Both the position numbers and the translations under genes were made by a program. DNA of 64,000 bases, from contig WPIO01000038.1 in assembly GCA_009760855.2 (NCBI GenBank), positions 3,053,501 to 3,117,500 of the forward strand. The letters are read 5' to 3'. Positions 22,645-35,574 of this stretch are shown in pieces. The notes beneath the pieces are model-generated. The model made no database searches, was not told the origin of the DNA, and saw nothing but the letters and a program-made list of their open reading frames with translations. Origin of the DNA: Cristatella mucedo. Lineage: Eukaryota > Bryozoa > Phylactolaemata > Cristatellidae. The first letter of the stretch is position 1. Each line of letters starts with the position of its first letter.

Positions 22645-22785
22645 TGGCTTGGTCCAGCGGTCAAGGTGCTCGCCCCCGACAAAGGTCTGGCTGAGGTCGT
22701 GGGCTCGAGCCCGAAGGCATATGTAAAGCGCCTGAACAGAGAATAAGTTCACTTGGGGCGCTATAAAAAATGAATTATATATATA
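22645..22785 (+). mobile_element. SINE type 2: tRNA-like head with LINE A-like hairpin tail
   Basis: The head has GGTCCAGCGGTCAAGGTGCTCG (A-box region) and GGGCTCGAGCCC (B-box region). The tail ATGTAAAGCGCCTGA, then AAGTTCACTTGGGGCGCTATA, follows the LINE A 3' hairpin. An AT-rich tail follows. Related copies lie at 32.65, 37.03, 41.0 and 63.6 kb. Confidence 0.8.
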
Positions 22786-23212
<427 letters not shown>

Positions 23213-23244
23213 TCGGTAGCTTGGGAGCACCTAGTGGAGGCCCT

Positions 23245-23570
23245 ACAAAGGCTCAGACTGCCTAAGCAGCCGCCGCACTCGAGCGGTGGAGGGGCTGACA
23301 ATGGCTCTTGGTGGATGACTCGGCATTACGGCACAAATCCATGCATTGGCGGCATGTTTGGCGACATCCATCTTCCACATGCAGCCGCCAGTTGTCGGGC
23401 GGGTTCGGAACGAACAGCGGCTCGGCAACACAAAAACAATGAATGCATGGACTATAAGGACTGCCGAAGGACTACAGGGAGAAGGCTAGATCCCTCGACT
23501 CCGTCAGCCATTTGCAGTGAGTAGACTGGGCTTGGCCTACTTGGTTTTCTGAATAAAGTGCTTGCTCGGT
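23245..23570 (+). repeat. Dispersed repeat, copy 2 (LTR-like)
   Basis: Second copy of the 21.06-kb repeat. Ends with TTGGTTTTCTGAATAAAGTG, which includes a consensus AATAAA. Confidence 0.5.
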
Positions 23571-23879
23571 CGAGCTGCTTGGCCCAACGACAGGTCGTGC
23601 TGAGGGCTGTCGCAGCAAGGAAGCAGCTAATTATTCGCTTGCATTCGAAGTGACCTTTCCGATGTCAGCACAATATTCAGCATTCTCACTACGGTGGAAG
23701 TGGTTTGCTGTTCGCTGAGAAGTGCCTCACTGAATGTGGACCTGACCTGGGTTAGCACTGTGCTGGCTATACCAAGGCTTTAGGTCAAGAAGTCTTTCGT
23801 CTCTTCATCGGGCTATTGCTTTCGGTTGCCACGTATTGCTGTCAATTAACGGGAAAATCAATTTGAAAAAGCCGTGGTT

Positions 23880-25230
23880 TCACTTTGGACACATGAGAGC
23901 TTCGCACTGCCAATTTCTCGTCGATTTGGCGCGGGCTGTAGTATTATCTTATGCTTTTACTATTTATTCCTGCTTATTGCACGCGATTGTACGTTTGCGA
24001 TTAATGTAAAGGATGCAATTGCACTTTAAAACATTGCGATGTGATACGCTGAGCCTAGCCCAGTCCTTTTCCGGTGATTTGTGATTGATCGTAAGGGATT
24101 GCCTGGATCGTCACCGTCGATGGTTAAGTATTGCCCGATATTGAAAGCACAGAATGAAATAAATGTGAGCGCTCAGTGAGATGTAGCATGGAATGGGAAT
24201 TAGAACTTTGTGCAGCCGATGTTTCCTCGATTTGCCACGGATTGTGGTACCTGTCCCTGCCACTGCTGTCAATTGCCGTGAATTGCTGTCATTGGGCTAT
24301 AAAAATAGCATGAACATCTGAAGGTTATACTTTGAACATAAGGAAATATTATATGCAATGATAATTGGTGCTTTGTCTTGCAAATTTAGGTCGATTCGCC
24401 ACATATTGCGATGGCTTGCTGCTTTGAGCAGAGCTATTGCCGTAGATTGCCTTGCATTGCCCGAGATTGTACGAGTGCAATTGATTAAAATGATGTGGTT
24501 GCACTTTTAGCAAAGTGCTTTGCCATATGCAACCAAAATTAGAGTATTGAGAAAGCAATTTTGGGGCTGTTGGTAGTGGCACGTTGTGGATTGCATTATG
24601 GGCTCCGGCCATCGCACTGCATTGCTATACTGTGCATCAGGATGGTCGAGCCAATAGTGATGAAATTGGGTGAATACACAAAAACAGAAGACTAGAGCAA
24701 TATGCAATCATAATTAGACCTTCGAGTGGACGCGATCTGGTCGCTTGGCGGCGGATTGTGGTGGATTGAGGTCTAGAACCGGGCCGTTACAGTAAAGTGT
24801 AGTGCATTCATTACAGGAGAAAACACGTGAAAAACAGTGTGCATTTTTGCAGCTGCAAATTGAAATGAGCCTAATCTTATATGCAATGCAAATTATAGCA
24901 TAGTGTTGACATTTTGAGGGTGATTTGCAGCGGTTTAGAGTTGACTGCGTTATTTTCCCTGGCCAATTCGGGCGATTGCCGCACATTGCCGGAGTTGTGC
25001 TGATGCAGCAATTTTGTTTAAGGGGTTGCACACATAACACAGTGCCCTTTAACAAGCAATAATAACTGGAGCTTTGCGAAATTTATTTCTAGACGTTTTG
25101 CGGTTGACTTCTGCACCGGCCCGGGTCATTGCAGTCGGTTGCTGCGCATTGCATTACGAGTGCAATTTTTATAAAGTCAACTGCCTTATGCAATCGAATG
25201 CGGAGCTTTTCGCACGGGATTTATTACGTT
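23880..25230. repeat. Degenerate TTGC-rich satellite, period near 175 bp
   Basis: Recurrent landmarks (GAGCTTTGC or GAGCTTCGC, ATTGCxxxxxATTGC, GCCCGGGTCATTGCAG) recur at roughly 130-190-base spacing. The best pair with the 18.78-kb unit starts at 24371. ORFs here are by-products. Confidence 0.65.
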
Positions 25231-25489
25231 TTGCGGTGGAATGCAACATTCCAGCAGGACAAGGTCGATCCTGAGCGACCCTGTCCACCGACAGGCCAGC
25301 CGACATCAATGAAGCGGCCCCAGCGAAGCGCGGGTCGGAGCGAAGGCAGAAATGTTGCGGTCGGCTCTTAGGGACTCCGGCTCAATCTACGCGCCCTCAT
25401 CACGGTCCTACCACTACTGCCGAACGCTCTTGCGCACGCTCTTGCTCTCGAGCACAAAGTGCTTTTTTCAGCCGAGCGATTGTTTGGCG

Positions 25490-25800
25490 CCCTAAAATTA
25501 AGCCAGACTGGGGCTGCACTACAACAGGCACTAAAAGTGAGTGACAAAACCTTATAGTCCACACGCTGCTTGATGAGGAGCCGGTGCAGGTACTCTGACG
25601 CTGACGACAGGAATAACTTTTGCACCAACTGTTAGCGAGGTATCGGACCGGCTGGAAGACCTGCAAGCAGTGAGCTACAGAAGTTGGGACGCGGAATTCA
25701 CAAAATCGAGGGACCAGGTTTGTCTAGTGTCTCCGCCAAAGCATGGTCGAATTTTGGCAATGCTTCGTAGCCGATTGTAGGCAGACGCGGCTGTTGGACG
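25490..25800 (-). mobile_element. LINE family A fragment
   Basis: Minus-sense C-terminal and palm-end sequence, strongly mutated (for example KQRVDYKVLSLTF). Truncated at both ends. Confidence 0.7.
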
Positions 25801-25899
25801 GGAAATATTAACAGATTGACCGCGGTAGACTGAAGGAGAGAGGAAGGTGGTGATAGAGGTAGATACACGGCAACAGAGAGTGATAGGAGGGAGATGGAG

Positions 25900-25923
25900 A
25901 GGAGAAAGAGAGAGAGAGAGAGC

Positions 25924-26016
<93 letters not shown>
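25900..26016. repeat. GA dinucleotide microsatellite
   Basis: Over 110 bases of almost pure AG repeats. Confidence 0.98.
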
Positions 26017-26020
<4 letters not shown>

Positions 26021-26349
26021 CATGAGTAAGGGGCCATGCCCGACGCCCTGAGCCTAGCTACCCTCTCCTATGGGGCCTGATAAGCTTTAATCTCCTTATG
26101 ACCTATCCACAAGGACACAGTCAGCGATAGCAATGAGCTTCCCCAAAGAGTGGATACTCTATTTGAGATTCAGCAGCAAAGAATTATGCATTGGTCTCTG
26201 GTGCATGATCGTGGGGCTCGCTCCTACAATGAGTATGAATGCTTGCATCGCAATATCTAATTACATTCATGACCGCAAGGGCTTAGAATTAAATTTATAA
26301 TCTCATACGCATATAAACTATCAGTGAGAAAGCAAGGGTTTTTATCTAG

Positions 26350-26475
26350 GGGGCTAAGACTCACGCTTCTAGCCTAGGAGTAAGGTGCTCGCTCAACACG
26401 ACTCAGGTCGTACGTCTGAGCTTAGCGGCAGGCGATCCTTAAGAGTCCACTGCAAGAGGTGGCAATAGCTGTTAA
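26350..26475 (+). mobile_element. Possible SINE type 3 (tRNA-like head)
   Basis: CTAGCCTAGGAGTAAGGTGC resembles an A box. The body GAGTCCACTGCAAGAGGTGG matches 47.98-48.1 kb (CTTAGCCTAGGGCTAATGTG and CAGTGCAAGAGACGGCGG). Only two copies seen. Confidence 0.45.
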
Positions 26476-26614
26476 AGCTCATTTATGGCTAAATAGATGA
26501 GGCAGTTGAATCAGTTCAGCCTATATTTTTTAATTTTAAGATACGCTATTTTTAACGTAGGATCTAGATCCGCAAGCGTTTCCTGTATGAGTAACATCCA
26601 TAATTAATATAGCA

Positions 26615-27052
26615 TTGCAGCGCACAATCGTAGTTTTAATAAATACGAACTCGGCGATTGCTCATCGAGTGGAACTTAGCGTAATTTCTTCGACGGTTCC
26701 AATAAGGCGGGTGTGGAATAGGGTTGCAGATTCAGCCATGCTTGGAAGACATTACACTAGTCTATTTTTAATTGCGGTTGGACAGGTTTTTCTATTGATT
26801 TTACCGTCAAAGATCCCGGAGCTTTTTTTTTCTGCAATCCTGGAGATGTACTCAAAAAGTATCGAACTAAAATCACAAACAACCTTGCAAAATACGGTGC
26901 AAGCAGAGGCGAACCCACCTTTTAAATTTCACCATTGTCCGGAAAATATTGGCCGAATTATAAATTTTTATGCGTTGATCTACCAAGGTTCGCAAAGTTG
27001 GAAAAAGGTCACGCACGATGCAGAGATTGGTATATTTGTAATTTCAAGGTAG
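26615..27052 (+). CDS. Hypothetical 145-codon ORF
   Basis: Open frame with a hydrophobic segment (SLFLIAVGQVFLLILPSKIP) and no recognised family. Its flanks have splice-like sequence (TTGCAG inside, AAGGTAGGT at the end), so it could hold an exon. The LPSKIP phrase resembles one found in SLC13 transporters, but the SLC13 gene here is on the other strand. Low confidence that it is expressed. Confidence 0.25.
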   Translation: MQRTIVVLINTNSAIAHRVELSVISSTVPIRRVWNRVADSAMLGRHYTSLFLIAVGQVFLLILPSKIPELFFSAILEMYSKSIELKSQTTLQNTVQAEANPPFKFHHCPENIGRIINFYALIYQGSQSWKKVTHDAEIGIFVISR

Positions 27053-27667
27053 GTTCCTTCCAGATTACATTCGGGTTAGGCAGCGTTTGCATTGTTATTT
27101 TTTCTTTCGTTTGAAAGTCGTCGCAACGTTTCGAACACCAAATTTACGGCAGCTGTGACTGCTACAGTCTGAGATCCTGGTTTAGCTTGGTTGGCTACCT
27201 ATCATGCATCGAATCGAATTCGAGAAAGTTAGATATTACTTGTGAGACAAACTTGAAGAAGTACACTGCTCTTTGGCATCACGGTTACATCTCGTAGTGC
27301 TTCTCGGTTAGAGTCTATTCTTGTAAGTGAGTACCACTTTGTCTGTCCTCCATCTCCCCCACTCGCTCTCTCTTTCACTTTCTCTTTCTCTCTATTTATG
27401 TATATATAACAGTCTAATATATATATATATATTTTACTAGTCTTTCAAACTGCACAGGCACCGTGTATTTTAAGCCTAACCTGGTGGAAGACTAGTTTGC
27501 TGCGATACGGCTACATATCAAGAGTGCTGTGTAATCGTGTTAGCAATTTGTATAATTCACGCGACAAACCGCACTGCTTCCCATTCATTTTACGATGGCC
27601 AAAATACCCATGCGAGCTTAATATCCACAATTTACGCATACAAACATGGACGGTGAGAAAAGGTGAT

Positions 27668-27712
<45 letters not shown>

Positions 27713-28151
27713 CGGGAGAGAGAGAAAGTGAGAGAGCAAGAGCGCGAGACGAACAGAGAAAGTGGTACGCACTTACAGGAACAGACACTCTAAACGGGAA
27801 GCACTAACATGAAAAACCGTTATTTTGAAAGGCAGTACAATTTTAAAGTTAGTCTAAAGAATAATATATATCCGCATCTAGCTCGTGCGGTCACTCCCAA
27901 ACATTATAGAAACACCACGGAATTTTTAAATTAAAGACCTAGCCACCGTTATGAATAATCAAGAGCTTCCCTGCCGAAGGCAGGTCAGCCGAATAACTGT
28001 GGTAGCTCGTTTTATGTCTGAAGCGATGGCTGACCAGTTAGAAAGTACGATGGTACTTGCATAGTGGGTTTTACTTTAAAAAAAGGCTGCAGTGCAAATG
28101 CTGTACATCAAGCGACGGTACGACGGTGAAGCAGCAGCAGCAGCCAAAGCG
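27053..28151. other. No gene; TA and GA microsatellites
   Basis: Contains TA runs at 27418-27432 and 27667-27690, and a GA run to about 27735. No coding signal. Confidence 0.5.
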
Positions 28152-28243
28152 ATCGTGTGAGCAAACGTCACACAGTCTCGTGTGAGCAAACATCGTGTGA
28201 GCAAACATCACACAGTCTCGTGTGAGCAAACGTCACACAGTCT
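28152..28243 (+). repeat. Minisatellite with internal GTGTGA/TCACAC inverted repeat
   Basis: Units of CGTGTGAGCAAACGTCACAC followed by AGTCT occur at 28153, 28179 (truncated at 28193-28210) and 28220. GTGTGA and TCACAC in each unit are inverted repeats. Confidence 0.85.
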
Positions 28244-28793
28244 CGATACTGAACGATAAGAGAAAGCAGCGATGCGCCATTCAGAGCAGAGACGCTAATC
28301 GCCATTCAAAGGGGCTACTTTTCATTTCAATCGACGAATATCAAACTTCGTTTCGTACTCTCCATTTTTTGACTGAGGTTTGGATCAATAGACCTGAGCT
28401 TCTTCTAGAGCTTACTAGGAGACAGTAGCCTCCATTTACAGTCTCCCATAGTCGCATCGACCCAGCGTCAAGGCAGTAGACGGATCCGTAGGTCAAGCTT
28501 CAACTAAGATAGGGTAAAGGCTTCGCGAAGAGAGTGTGGAGTGTGGCTTAGTGTCGAGTGTGCTGGAGCCAGGATAGAGAGCCCGCCCGGCTGCTCAGGG
28601 CAACAGACCAGGCAACTCGTTTATTGGAGGGGCGTGGCCAGGAGAACGACCCTGAGTGAGGAGGGAGTAGCCCATTAGCGTAGTAATAGGCAGAACTGGC
28701 AGGACATTTTTGGGTGGTGGATGGTGTGATGAGATTAGGACTTGTGTGCAGAGCGAAATTGCTGTGATGGCATAGGATCTGTATATTTTGTCA

Positions 28794-30205
28794 GAGCTAG
28801 CGTTCCTGCTTTAGTGTTTCATCTTCTTGTTTTGCTCGATCTTTCGGCAGCTTTTGATACCATCGATCACAAAGTACTTCTAGAGCGCCTCTCATCTCGC
28901 CTGGGCATCACTGGCACTGCTCTGCAGTGGTTCAGGTCCTATCTCAGTGGGAGACTCCAGAGTGTTGACGTGAATGGACAAAGATCATCTGAAGTACCTC
29001 TAAAATATGGAGTACCTCAGGGCTCTGTGCTAGGTCCGGTCCTTTTCACCGTTTATACTCTCCCTCTCGCTGATGTGATTGCCAAGCACAATCTAGGCTT
29101 TCACTTCTATGCGGATGACACTCAGTTGTACCTTTGCTTTGATACCTCCCAGCCTTCGAGCACCTCAAATTCTCTCAACTCACTTGCTGCATGCATTGAT
29201 GACATCCGATCATGGATGGCAGCAAATTTTCTAAAACTAAACGATGATAAAACTAACTTAGTAGTTATGGGAAAACCTAGTGTTATTCAGAAATTGGAAA
29301 GGCTGACTTTCAAAATTGGCTCTGCCAGCATATCTCCAGTTGCATCAGCTCGAAATCTAGGTGTCATATTCCAAAGCGACCTCTCGTTAGACGACCATAT
29401 CAGCTCCACAGTCAAATCAGCCTATTTTCAGCTTCATAACATTGCTAAAATTAGGGCTTGTTTAGATAAGGATACCACGTCCAAGTTGGTCCATGCATTC
29501 GTGACATCTCGTCTCGACTTCTGCAACTCACTGCTTACTGGCCTACCAGCATGTGCGATCAGGCGATTGCAGCTGGTGCAAAACTCTGCAGCTAGGCTTG
29601 TCTGTCGTAATGTCGCAGTTGCCACATTACTCCACTTCTCGCCGACCTGCACTGGCTACCAGTGAGGCAACGGATTGACTTCAAGGTTTTGTCGCTCACT
29701 TTTAGGTCTCTTCATTCTATGGCTCCAGCCTATCTTTCAGATATACTACCGCATCAGGCAAAGCATCGTACCACTCGCTTTTCGGAATCCAACAGTCTAG
29801 AAATACCTCGTACAAACCTTAAATCCTTTGGAGACCGTGCATTTAGCTCGTATGCTCCCACAGCCTGGAACTCCCTCCCGACCTGCATCAGAACATCCCC
29901 TGACCTGACCACATTTAAAAGAAACTTAAAAACATACCTATTTAGGACAGCATTTAGTGGGTCCTTGTGATTCGTCCTCGATGTGCTTATGCGTGCTGAC
30001 ACTGTTCATGCTGCCACTAACCACATTTGCATGCTGACCCAGTGCATGTAACCCCTAACCATGTTATTCATTTTGTTTGTTTTTCAAGCATGATTTTACT
30101 TACTATTCTATTGCGTATCACTTTGCAGCAAATATAAAGCGCCTAGAAAGAGATTAAGTTCTCTGAGGGCGCTTTATCAAGTGCAATATTATTATTATTT
30201 CATAC
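28794..30205 (+). mobile_element. LINE family A, most complete reverse-transcriptase copy
   Basis: Codes for much of a non-LTR reverse transcriptase, which copies element RNA at a nicked target. The frame 28742-29665 shows [40 protein letters not shown] and the catalytic [12 protein letters not shown]. These are followed by the thumb and the C-terminal HWLPV...RIDFKVLSLTF region, which moves to the next frame after about 29600 through a one-base loss (29662-29970). The 3' UTR holds the hairpin at about 30133-30178 and ends in ATT repeats, then a GA microsatellite from 30230. The endonuclease and 5' part are absent. The clade is L2/CR1-like by motifs; I could not test it. Confidence 0.9.
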
Positions 30206-30227
30206 GCCATAAGGCAGAGGAAATCCC

Positions 30228-30322
<95 letters not shown>
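30228..30322. repeat. GA dinucleotide microsatellite
   Basis: Pure AG repeat of about 95 bases just after a LINE tail. Confidence 0.97.
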
Positions 30323-30324
<2 letters not shown>

Positions 30325-30384
30325 ATTAAAAGCCGGCTTTATGCATCTGTTGCGTGCACCTGCAGCTTCTTCTGTAATTAATTA

Positions 30385-31200
30385 ATTGACCTCTCGTTAG
30401 ACGACCACATAAGCTCCACAGTCTAATCTGCCTACTTTCAGCTACCTAACCATGCTAAAATTCGGGTTTATTTAGATAAGGATAAAACGTCCAAGTTGGT
30501 CCATGCATTCGTGACATCCCGTCTTGACTTCTCACTGCTTACTGGCCTACCGGCATGTGCGATCAGGCGATTGCAGCTGGTGCAAAACTCCGAAGCTAGG
30601 CTTGTCTGTCGTGAGTGTAACAGTTGCCACATCACACCACTTCTCGCCGATCTGCACTGGTTACCAGTCAAGCAACGGATTGACTTCAAGGTTTGGTCGC
30701 TCACTTTTAGGTCACTTCATTCTTCGGTTCCAGCCTACCTCTCAGATCTACTCCCCCACCAGGCCAAGCATCGTACCACTCGCTTTTCGGAATTCCACAG
30801 TCTACCAATACCTCATACAAACCTCAAATCCTTTGGAGACCGTGCATTTAATTTAGTTCGTATGCTCCCAAAGCCTGGAGCTTCCTCCCGACTTGCGTCA
30901 CAACATCCCCTGACTTGACCACATTTAAAAAGAACTTAAAAAAACCTTACTTAGGACAGCATTTAGTGGGTCCCTGTGATTCATCCTTCATGTGCTTATG
31001 CATGCTGACACTGTTCATGCTGCCACTAACCACATTGGCATGCTGACCCTGTGCATGTCACCCCTAACTACGTTATTTATGTTGTTTGTTTATCAAGCGT
31101 TATATTACTCATCATTAAATTGCATTTCCCTTTGCAGCAAATGTAAAGCACCTAGAAAGAGATTGAGTTCTCTGAGGGCTCTTTATCAAGTGTATTAATT
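30385..31200 (+). mobile_element. LINE family A copy, 5' truncated
   Basis: Starts at the LSLDDHISSTV-coding region and runs through VHAFVTSRLDF, RRLQLVQNSEARLVCREC, HWLPVKQRIDFKV and the C-terminus, to the hairpin tail at about 31135-31190. A small deletion (about six bases) near 30530 relative to the 28.8-kb copy. Confidence 0.85.
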
Positions 31201-32160
31201 TTATTAATTAGCGGAACGCCTGAAGCTTATGCACACGCCTCACATGTGGCAAATTGTTAAGCCATTGAAGCAGCACAGTGTTGGGCCACTAATGCAGGGT
31301 ATATTTAGTGTTGTCTGCTGCGATTGATCGATCTCTCATATATTTGCCAGTTGAGAGGAATGAACGAGAGTTCAGTTTACCGCATACGAGCCCGGCTGTG
31401 TCTCTGTGAGACTCCCACTAGAACTGCCGCCGCAGCAGCCACTGTCATACAATACACCTGTCTTATAATTGCTCCCAATAATTTAGATAAGTGCCATTCA
31501 AGGGTGACTGTCCACCAAATGAGTTGTAGCTGATCGCCCCCCACTGACCCGATGAGCGATCGAGTGCCTGCTGCCAGCCTCCAGGCTCTGCTAGCTCTCT
31601 AAAATGACAGCTGCAATCGTGGTTGTCAAACAAATTGAGTCTTATGCACTAATCTTGTGTGACTGGAGCCTAAAGCGATTGACTTATGGTTGACTTCGAT
31701 GATGCTTCCACTGCGATATACAGCTAGCCTACAGATTAGCTTAGGAAGAACGCAGGAAGTATACATAAATATTAGTCTGAACAATACAACAAAGCGTGTC
31801 GTTCGAGCGTTTAGGCTAACTGTGGGCGTCGATTTATGCTTAGTAGAACCTCATCAAAATTCTTATGTTGGCCCAATTGTATGACTGGCCGGGTTTTACT
31901 ATAGAGGCGAGATGGTCTTAAATCGCGACTAAAGTCACGGTTTTGGGTCGTAGACCATTAAAGTTCCAAATTCCCTCTGCAGATTAATTAGTAAAGCCTC
32001 CAGATCTGTTCTGCTGTTCATCTAGCATCACTTCCGTAATGTCTGCCTGTTGTCTGGGCGTGCTATTCTAAAACGGGTTGTCAATTGATTGCCATCAAAT
32101 AAAAATTTATGAAATAATTTTGACTTTCCAAAGTTAAGTTGGCCTAATCCATACAGCGTA
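31201..32160. other. No recognisable gene
   Basis: Short unrelated ORFs only. Confidence 0.45.
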
Positions 32161-32164
32161 TTAA

Positions 32165-32510
32165 CCCTTCAAGGTGCTGCCACTCACTTGTAGGTCCCTT
32201 CATTCTTTTGCTAGAGCTGACTGATCTGAACTACTTCCCACTCAGACTAAGCATCATACCGCTGCTAATCCGACTCATGTCGTTTTGCTGTTCCATGAAC
32301 TAGACTTAAATCATTTGGAGATATTGCCTTTAATTGATTCGCTCCAAACGCCATGAAATCACTATTATCTTACGTCACCACATCAATCACTTAATAAACT
32401 TTAAAAAAGAGTTTAAAAGTCACTGTTCCTTACAGAATTGCAGCAGGGTGCAGGTGAGTTGCAGTTTCCGTGCTTACGCAGGCTGACGCTATGCATTCAT
32501 GGTGTTATAA
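32165..32510 (+). mobile_element. Old LINE family A C-terminal remnant
   Basis: Weak but ordered match to the C-terminal region (GTAGGTCCCTTCATTCTTTT, then TTAAATCATTTGGAGA, then TAAAAAAGAGTTTAAAA). Heavily mutated. Confidence 0.6.
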
Positions 32511-32644
32511 AATTTCTTTCTTAACATTATCACAATTCCAGCCACTAAAAATTTCCTAAAACGATTCCGGCTGAGATAAAATTATTGAAGAAAGCATTAC
32601 TCACGCGTTTGCGATATCGCATTAAGATTTTGCTGTGTTAGTTT

Positions 32645-32790
32645 GGATCAGCGATTAAGGTGCTGGCCAAGAACAAGGTCAAGGTAAATGTATTAATTCA
32701 CAGGTCGCGGGCTCGAGCCCCTAGGCAAATGTGAAGTGCCTGAATAGAGATAAGTTCTCTTTGGATGCTATGCAAATAATTATATATCTA
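32645..32790 (+). mobile_element. SINE type 2 (tRNA-like head, LINE A-like tail)
   Basis: GCGGGCTCGAGCCCCTAGGC, then GTGAAGTGCCTGAATAGAG, AAGTTCTCTTTGGATGC and an AT-rich end. Confidence 0.7.
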
Positions 32791-33068
32791 TAATATTAAT
32801 GCATCCTTTATCTAGGATTCACAGTGAGTGTCCCTAATCGTCTTCAACTAATACACAACTCAGGAGCTTCTATCATCCCTCATTAAGAGCGTGGCAGCTA
32901 AATTACGGGGCGTCTTAGCTTCATTTGATTCCTATCAAGAATCAAATGGACTCCCAAGTTCCGTGCTTGGCTTAAAGGTTGCATATCTCGATTGGGATAG
33001 CCTACCTATCTAACCTACCTGGTGTACTAGTAGTGCATTGGCAACCCCACTCCCTCCTCAGCATATAA

Positions 33069-33423
33069 TCATTTCATAGTCCCTCGATAAATGTTGTAAC
33101 ATGTGACTGTTAAAGCCTGTAGCAACCATACCGCAAAATTCAGGAACTTGCTTGCAGCTGCGGTTATGGCCGGCACTGACTTGCACGATTTAATTCTCAG
33201 CAGAAGGCATCCTATGTATGCTTTAGTACATCTTACTAGCCAGAGGTCGTACACAGGTTTGACCTTGAGTGTATTCGCGTCTATTTCTGGATGCTTGCGA
33301 AAGCAGACTACTTCGTTGGTTTCGCATGCTGGTCTCAGCAGGATATTCTTCCTGCCTGTCACTAGCTTCGGTTTATTGATTTACTGTATGCAAGGTATAA
33401 AGCGATTAGTATTAATAATTCAG
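33069..33423. other. No recognisable gene; overlapping ORFs
   Basis: ORFs of 112 codons (plus) and 97 codons (minus) overlap and show no domain. Confidence 0.3.
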
Positions 33424-33424
33424 T

Positions 33425-33845
33425 ATTGCATAATTAGCTAACTTAATCTCTTTCTTGGCACTTTACATTTGCTGCGAAAGAAGGGTGGTTGAGTGGTTAA
33501 GCATAGCATGGTTGGAGGTGACATGCACAGGGTCAGCTTGCAAGTTCGGTCAGTAGCAGCATGCAACAGTGTCAGCACTCATAACCCCATAAAGGACTAA
33601 TCGACCCACTAAATTCCCTCATAAATAGGTGCGTTTTCATATTCTCTCTGAATGTGGTCAAGTCAGGGGATGTCGTGACGGAAGTAAGTAGTGAGTTCTA
33701 GGCTTTGTGAGCACACGAACTAAATGAACGGTCTCAAAAGGATTTGAGGTTTGTACGAGGTATATGTAAACAGTTAGTTTCCGAAAAGCAGGTAGTACTA
33801 TGCTTGGCCTGGTGGGGGAGTAGATCTGATAAGTAGGCTATGAAT
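33425..33845 (-). mobile_element. LINE family A 3' part
   Basis: Minus sense: tail near 33440-33480, CATGCACAGGGTCAGC segment and C-terminal ORF remnant (YLSDLLPHQAKH...). Confidence 0.75.
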
Positions 33846-33849
33846 ATGG

Positions 33850-34425
33850 CTGCAAGGCTGATCTTCAAGTCCCTGCGGTTTGAGCACGTGTAACCTTTGC
33901 TGGAAGAGCTAGGATGGTCGCCGGTTGAGCAAAGGATACAGAGCAAAGTTCTTACGCTGACCCACAAGGCCCGCCACGGCTTGGCTCCTTCATACCTAGC
34001 TGAACTGCTGCATCAGTTTCAGCCTGTTCGCGCCCTCAGGTCCTGTGTGGACAATAAATTAGCTATCCCATTCCTCAGCTTAAAGACAGTTGGCGACAGA
34101 AGCTTTTGCTCTGCAGGTCCTAGACTGTGGAACTCGCTTCCACAATTCTTACGCAACGACATCTACTCTCCAACTGCCGACTATGGGACATCTTTTTCAG
34201 CGGTCCTGAACTGCTACTTCTATGCTACTGACTACCTCAACTGCTCTCCTGACTCTGCTATGCTTCCCACTTTCTCTTTGTTGCGTGAGACGAAGTCTGT
34301 TGGCTACCGAATGCGTACCGAAAGCCGCTTAGGCTGTGAGTGCACTATACAAAACTCTCCTGCGTAACACCCACACGGTCTTTATGACTTTGTGGAGTTA
34401 CTGACGGAAATACTGACGGAGATAC
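33850..34425 (+). mobile_element. LINE family B C-terminal copy
   Basis: The reading 33897-34367 gives SPVEQRIQSKVLTLTHKARH, LAPSYLAEL, VGDRSFCSAGPRLWNSLPQF and a unique C-terminal extension. It is related to family A in the RT C-terminus but distinct in sequence and tail. It abuts a family A copy in the opposite orientation. Confidence 0.85.
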
Positions 34426-35560
34426 ATAGCCAAAGAATGAATGGACCTAAAGGTGAGCGACAAAAAATTGAAGTCGATCCGTCGCTTGACTTACGGCTAG
34501 TGCAGGTTGGTGTGAAGTGGTGTGATGTGGCCACTGCAATGCTCGCAACAGACAAGCCTAGTTGCAGAGTATTGCACCTGCTATAAGCACCTGATAGCAC
34601 AGGCCGACAGGCGAGCAAGCAGTGAGTTGCAGAAGTCAAGGCGGAATATCGCAAATCCATTGACCTACTTGATGTGGTATCCCTATCTAAACCAGCCCGA
34701 TTTTTAGCAATAGTAAATAGATCGACTTGATTGTGGAGCTTATGTGGTCGTCTAACGAGAGGTCAAATTGGAACACGACACCTAGATTTCGTGCGGATTC
34801 AATGAGAGATATGCTGACGGAGCCAATTTTGAGCATAAGCCTTTCCACTTTCTGAATCAAACTAGGTTTTCATATAACTAGTAAGTTATTTTTACCATCA
34901 TTTAATTTAAGAAAAGTTACTGCCATCCATATGCAGATATCATCAATAGAGGCTGCAATGGAGTTGAGAGAATTCGACGTGCTCGAAGCTGGGAGGGATG
35001 AAAACAGAGGTACAACTGAATGTCATCCGCATAGAAATGAAAGCCTAGATTGTGCGTGGCAATCACATCGACAAGAGGGAGAGCATAAACCGTGAAAAGA
35101 ACCGGACCTAGCACGGTGTCATGAGGTACCCCGAATTTCAGAGGTGCTTTATATGATCTTTGTTCATTCACATCATAACTCTGGAGTGTCCCACTGAGAT
35201 AGGACCTGAACCATTGCAGAGCAGTGCCAGTGATGCCCAGACGAGATGAGAGGTGCTCATGAAGGAATTGGCGATCGATAGTATCAAAAGCAGCCGAAAG
35301 ATTGTGCAAAACCAGCAGATTAACTCTACCCATGTATGCCTTCCTAAGTAGGTCGTTATACAACCGAAGCAATGCTGACTCTGTGGAATGATTAGCTCTA
35401 AAGCCAGTCTGGAACTTACTAGCAAGGTTTGAAGTTTCAATATACGAATTCAGCTGGTCTGCCACGGCTGATTCTTGCGTCTTTGATAGGAATGGTATAG
35501 TAGAGACTGGGCTGTAGCTGCTCAGGTTCTCTTGGTCCAGTACTATTAGGGTACTTACGA
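34426..35560 (-). mobile_element. LINE family A copy with RT domain
   Basis: Minus-strand frame 35465-34917: [61 protein letters not shown] and FYADDIQLYLCF, so the YADD active site is kept. Later sequence (34900-34430) is frame-broken. The 5' part is missing. Confidence 0.85.
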
Positions 35561-35574
35561 GGTGTAGCCAAACT

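Noticed and set aside
23285-23325. 5.8S rRNA-like string CTCTTGGTGGATGACTCGGC
   Set aside because: Only about 20 bases resemble 5.8S rRNA with a gap; the following sequence does not match, and the related repeat at 21.1 kb diverges there.
26720-26830. SLC13-like helix on the plus strand (VFLLILPSKIP)
   Set aside because: Opposite strand to the gene and no other SLC13-like sequence nearby; short hydrophobic similarity only.
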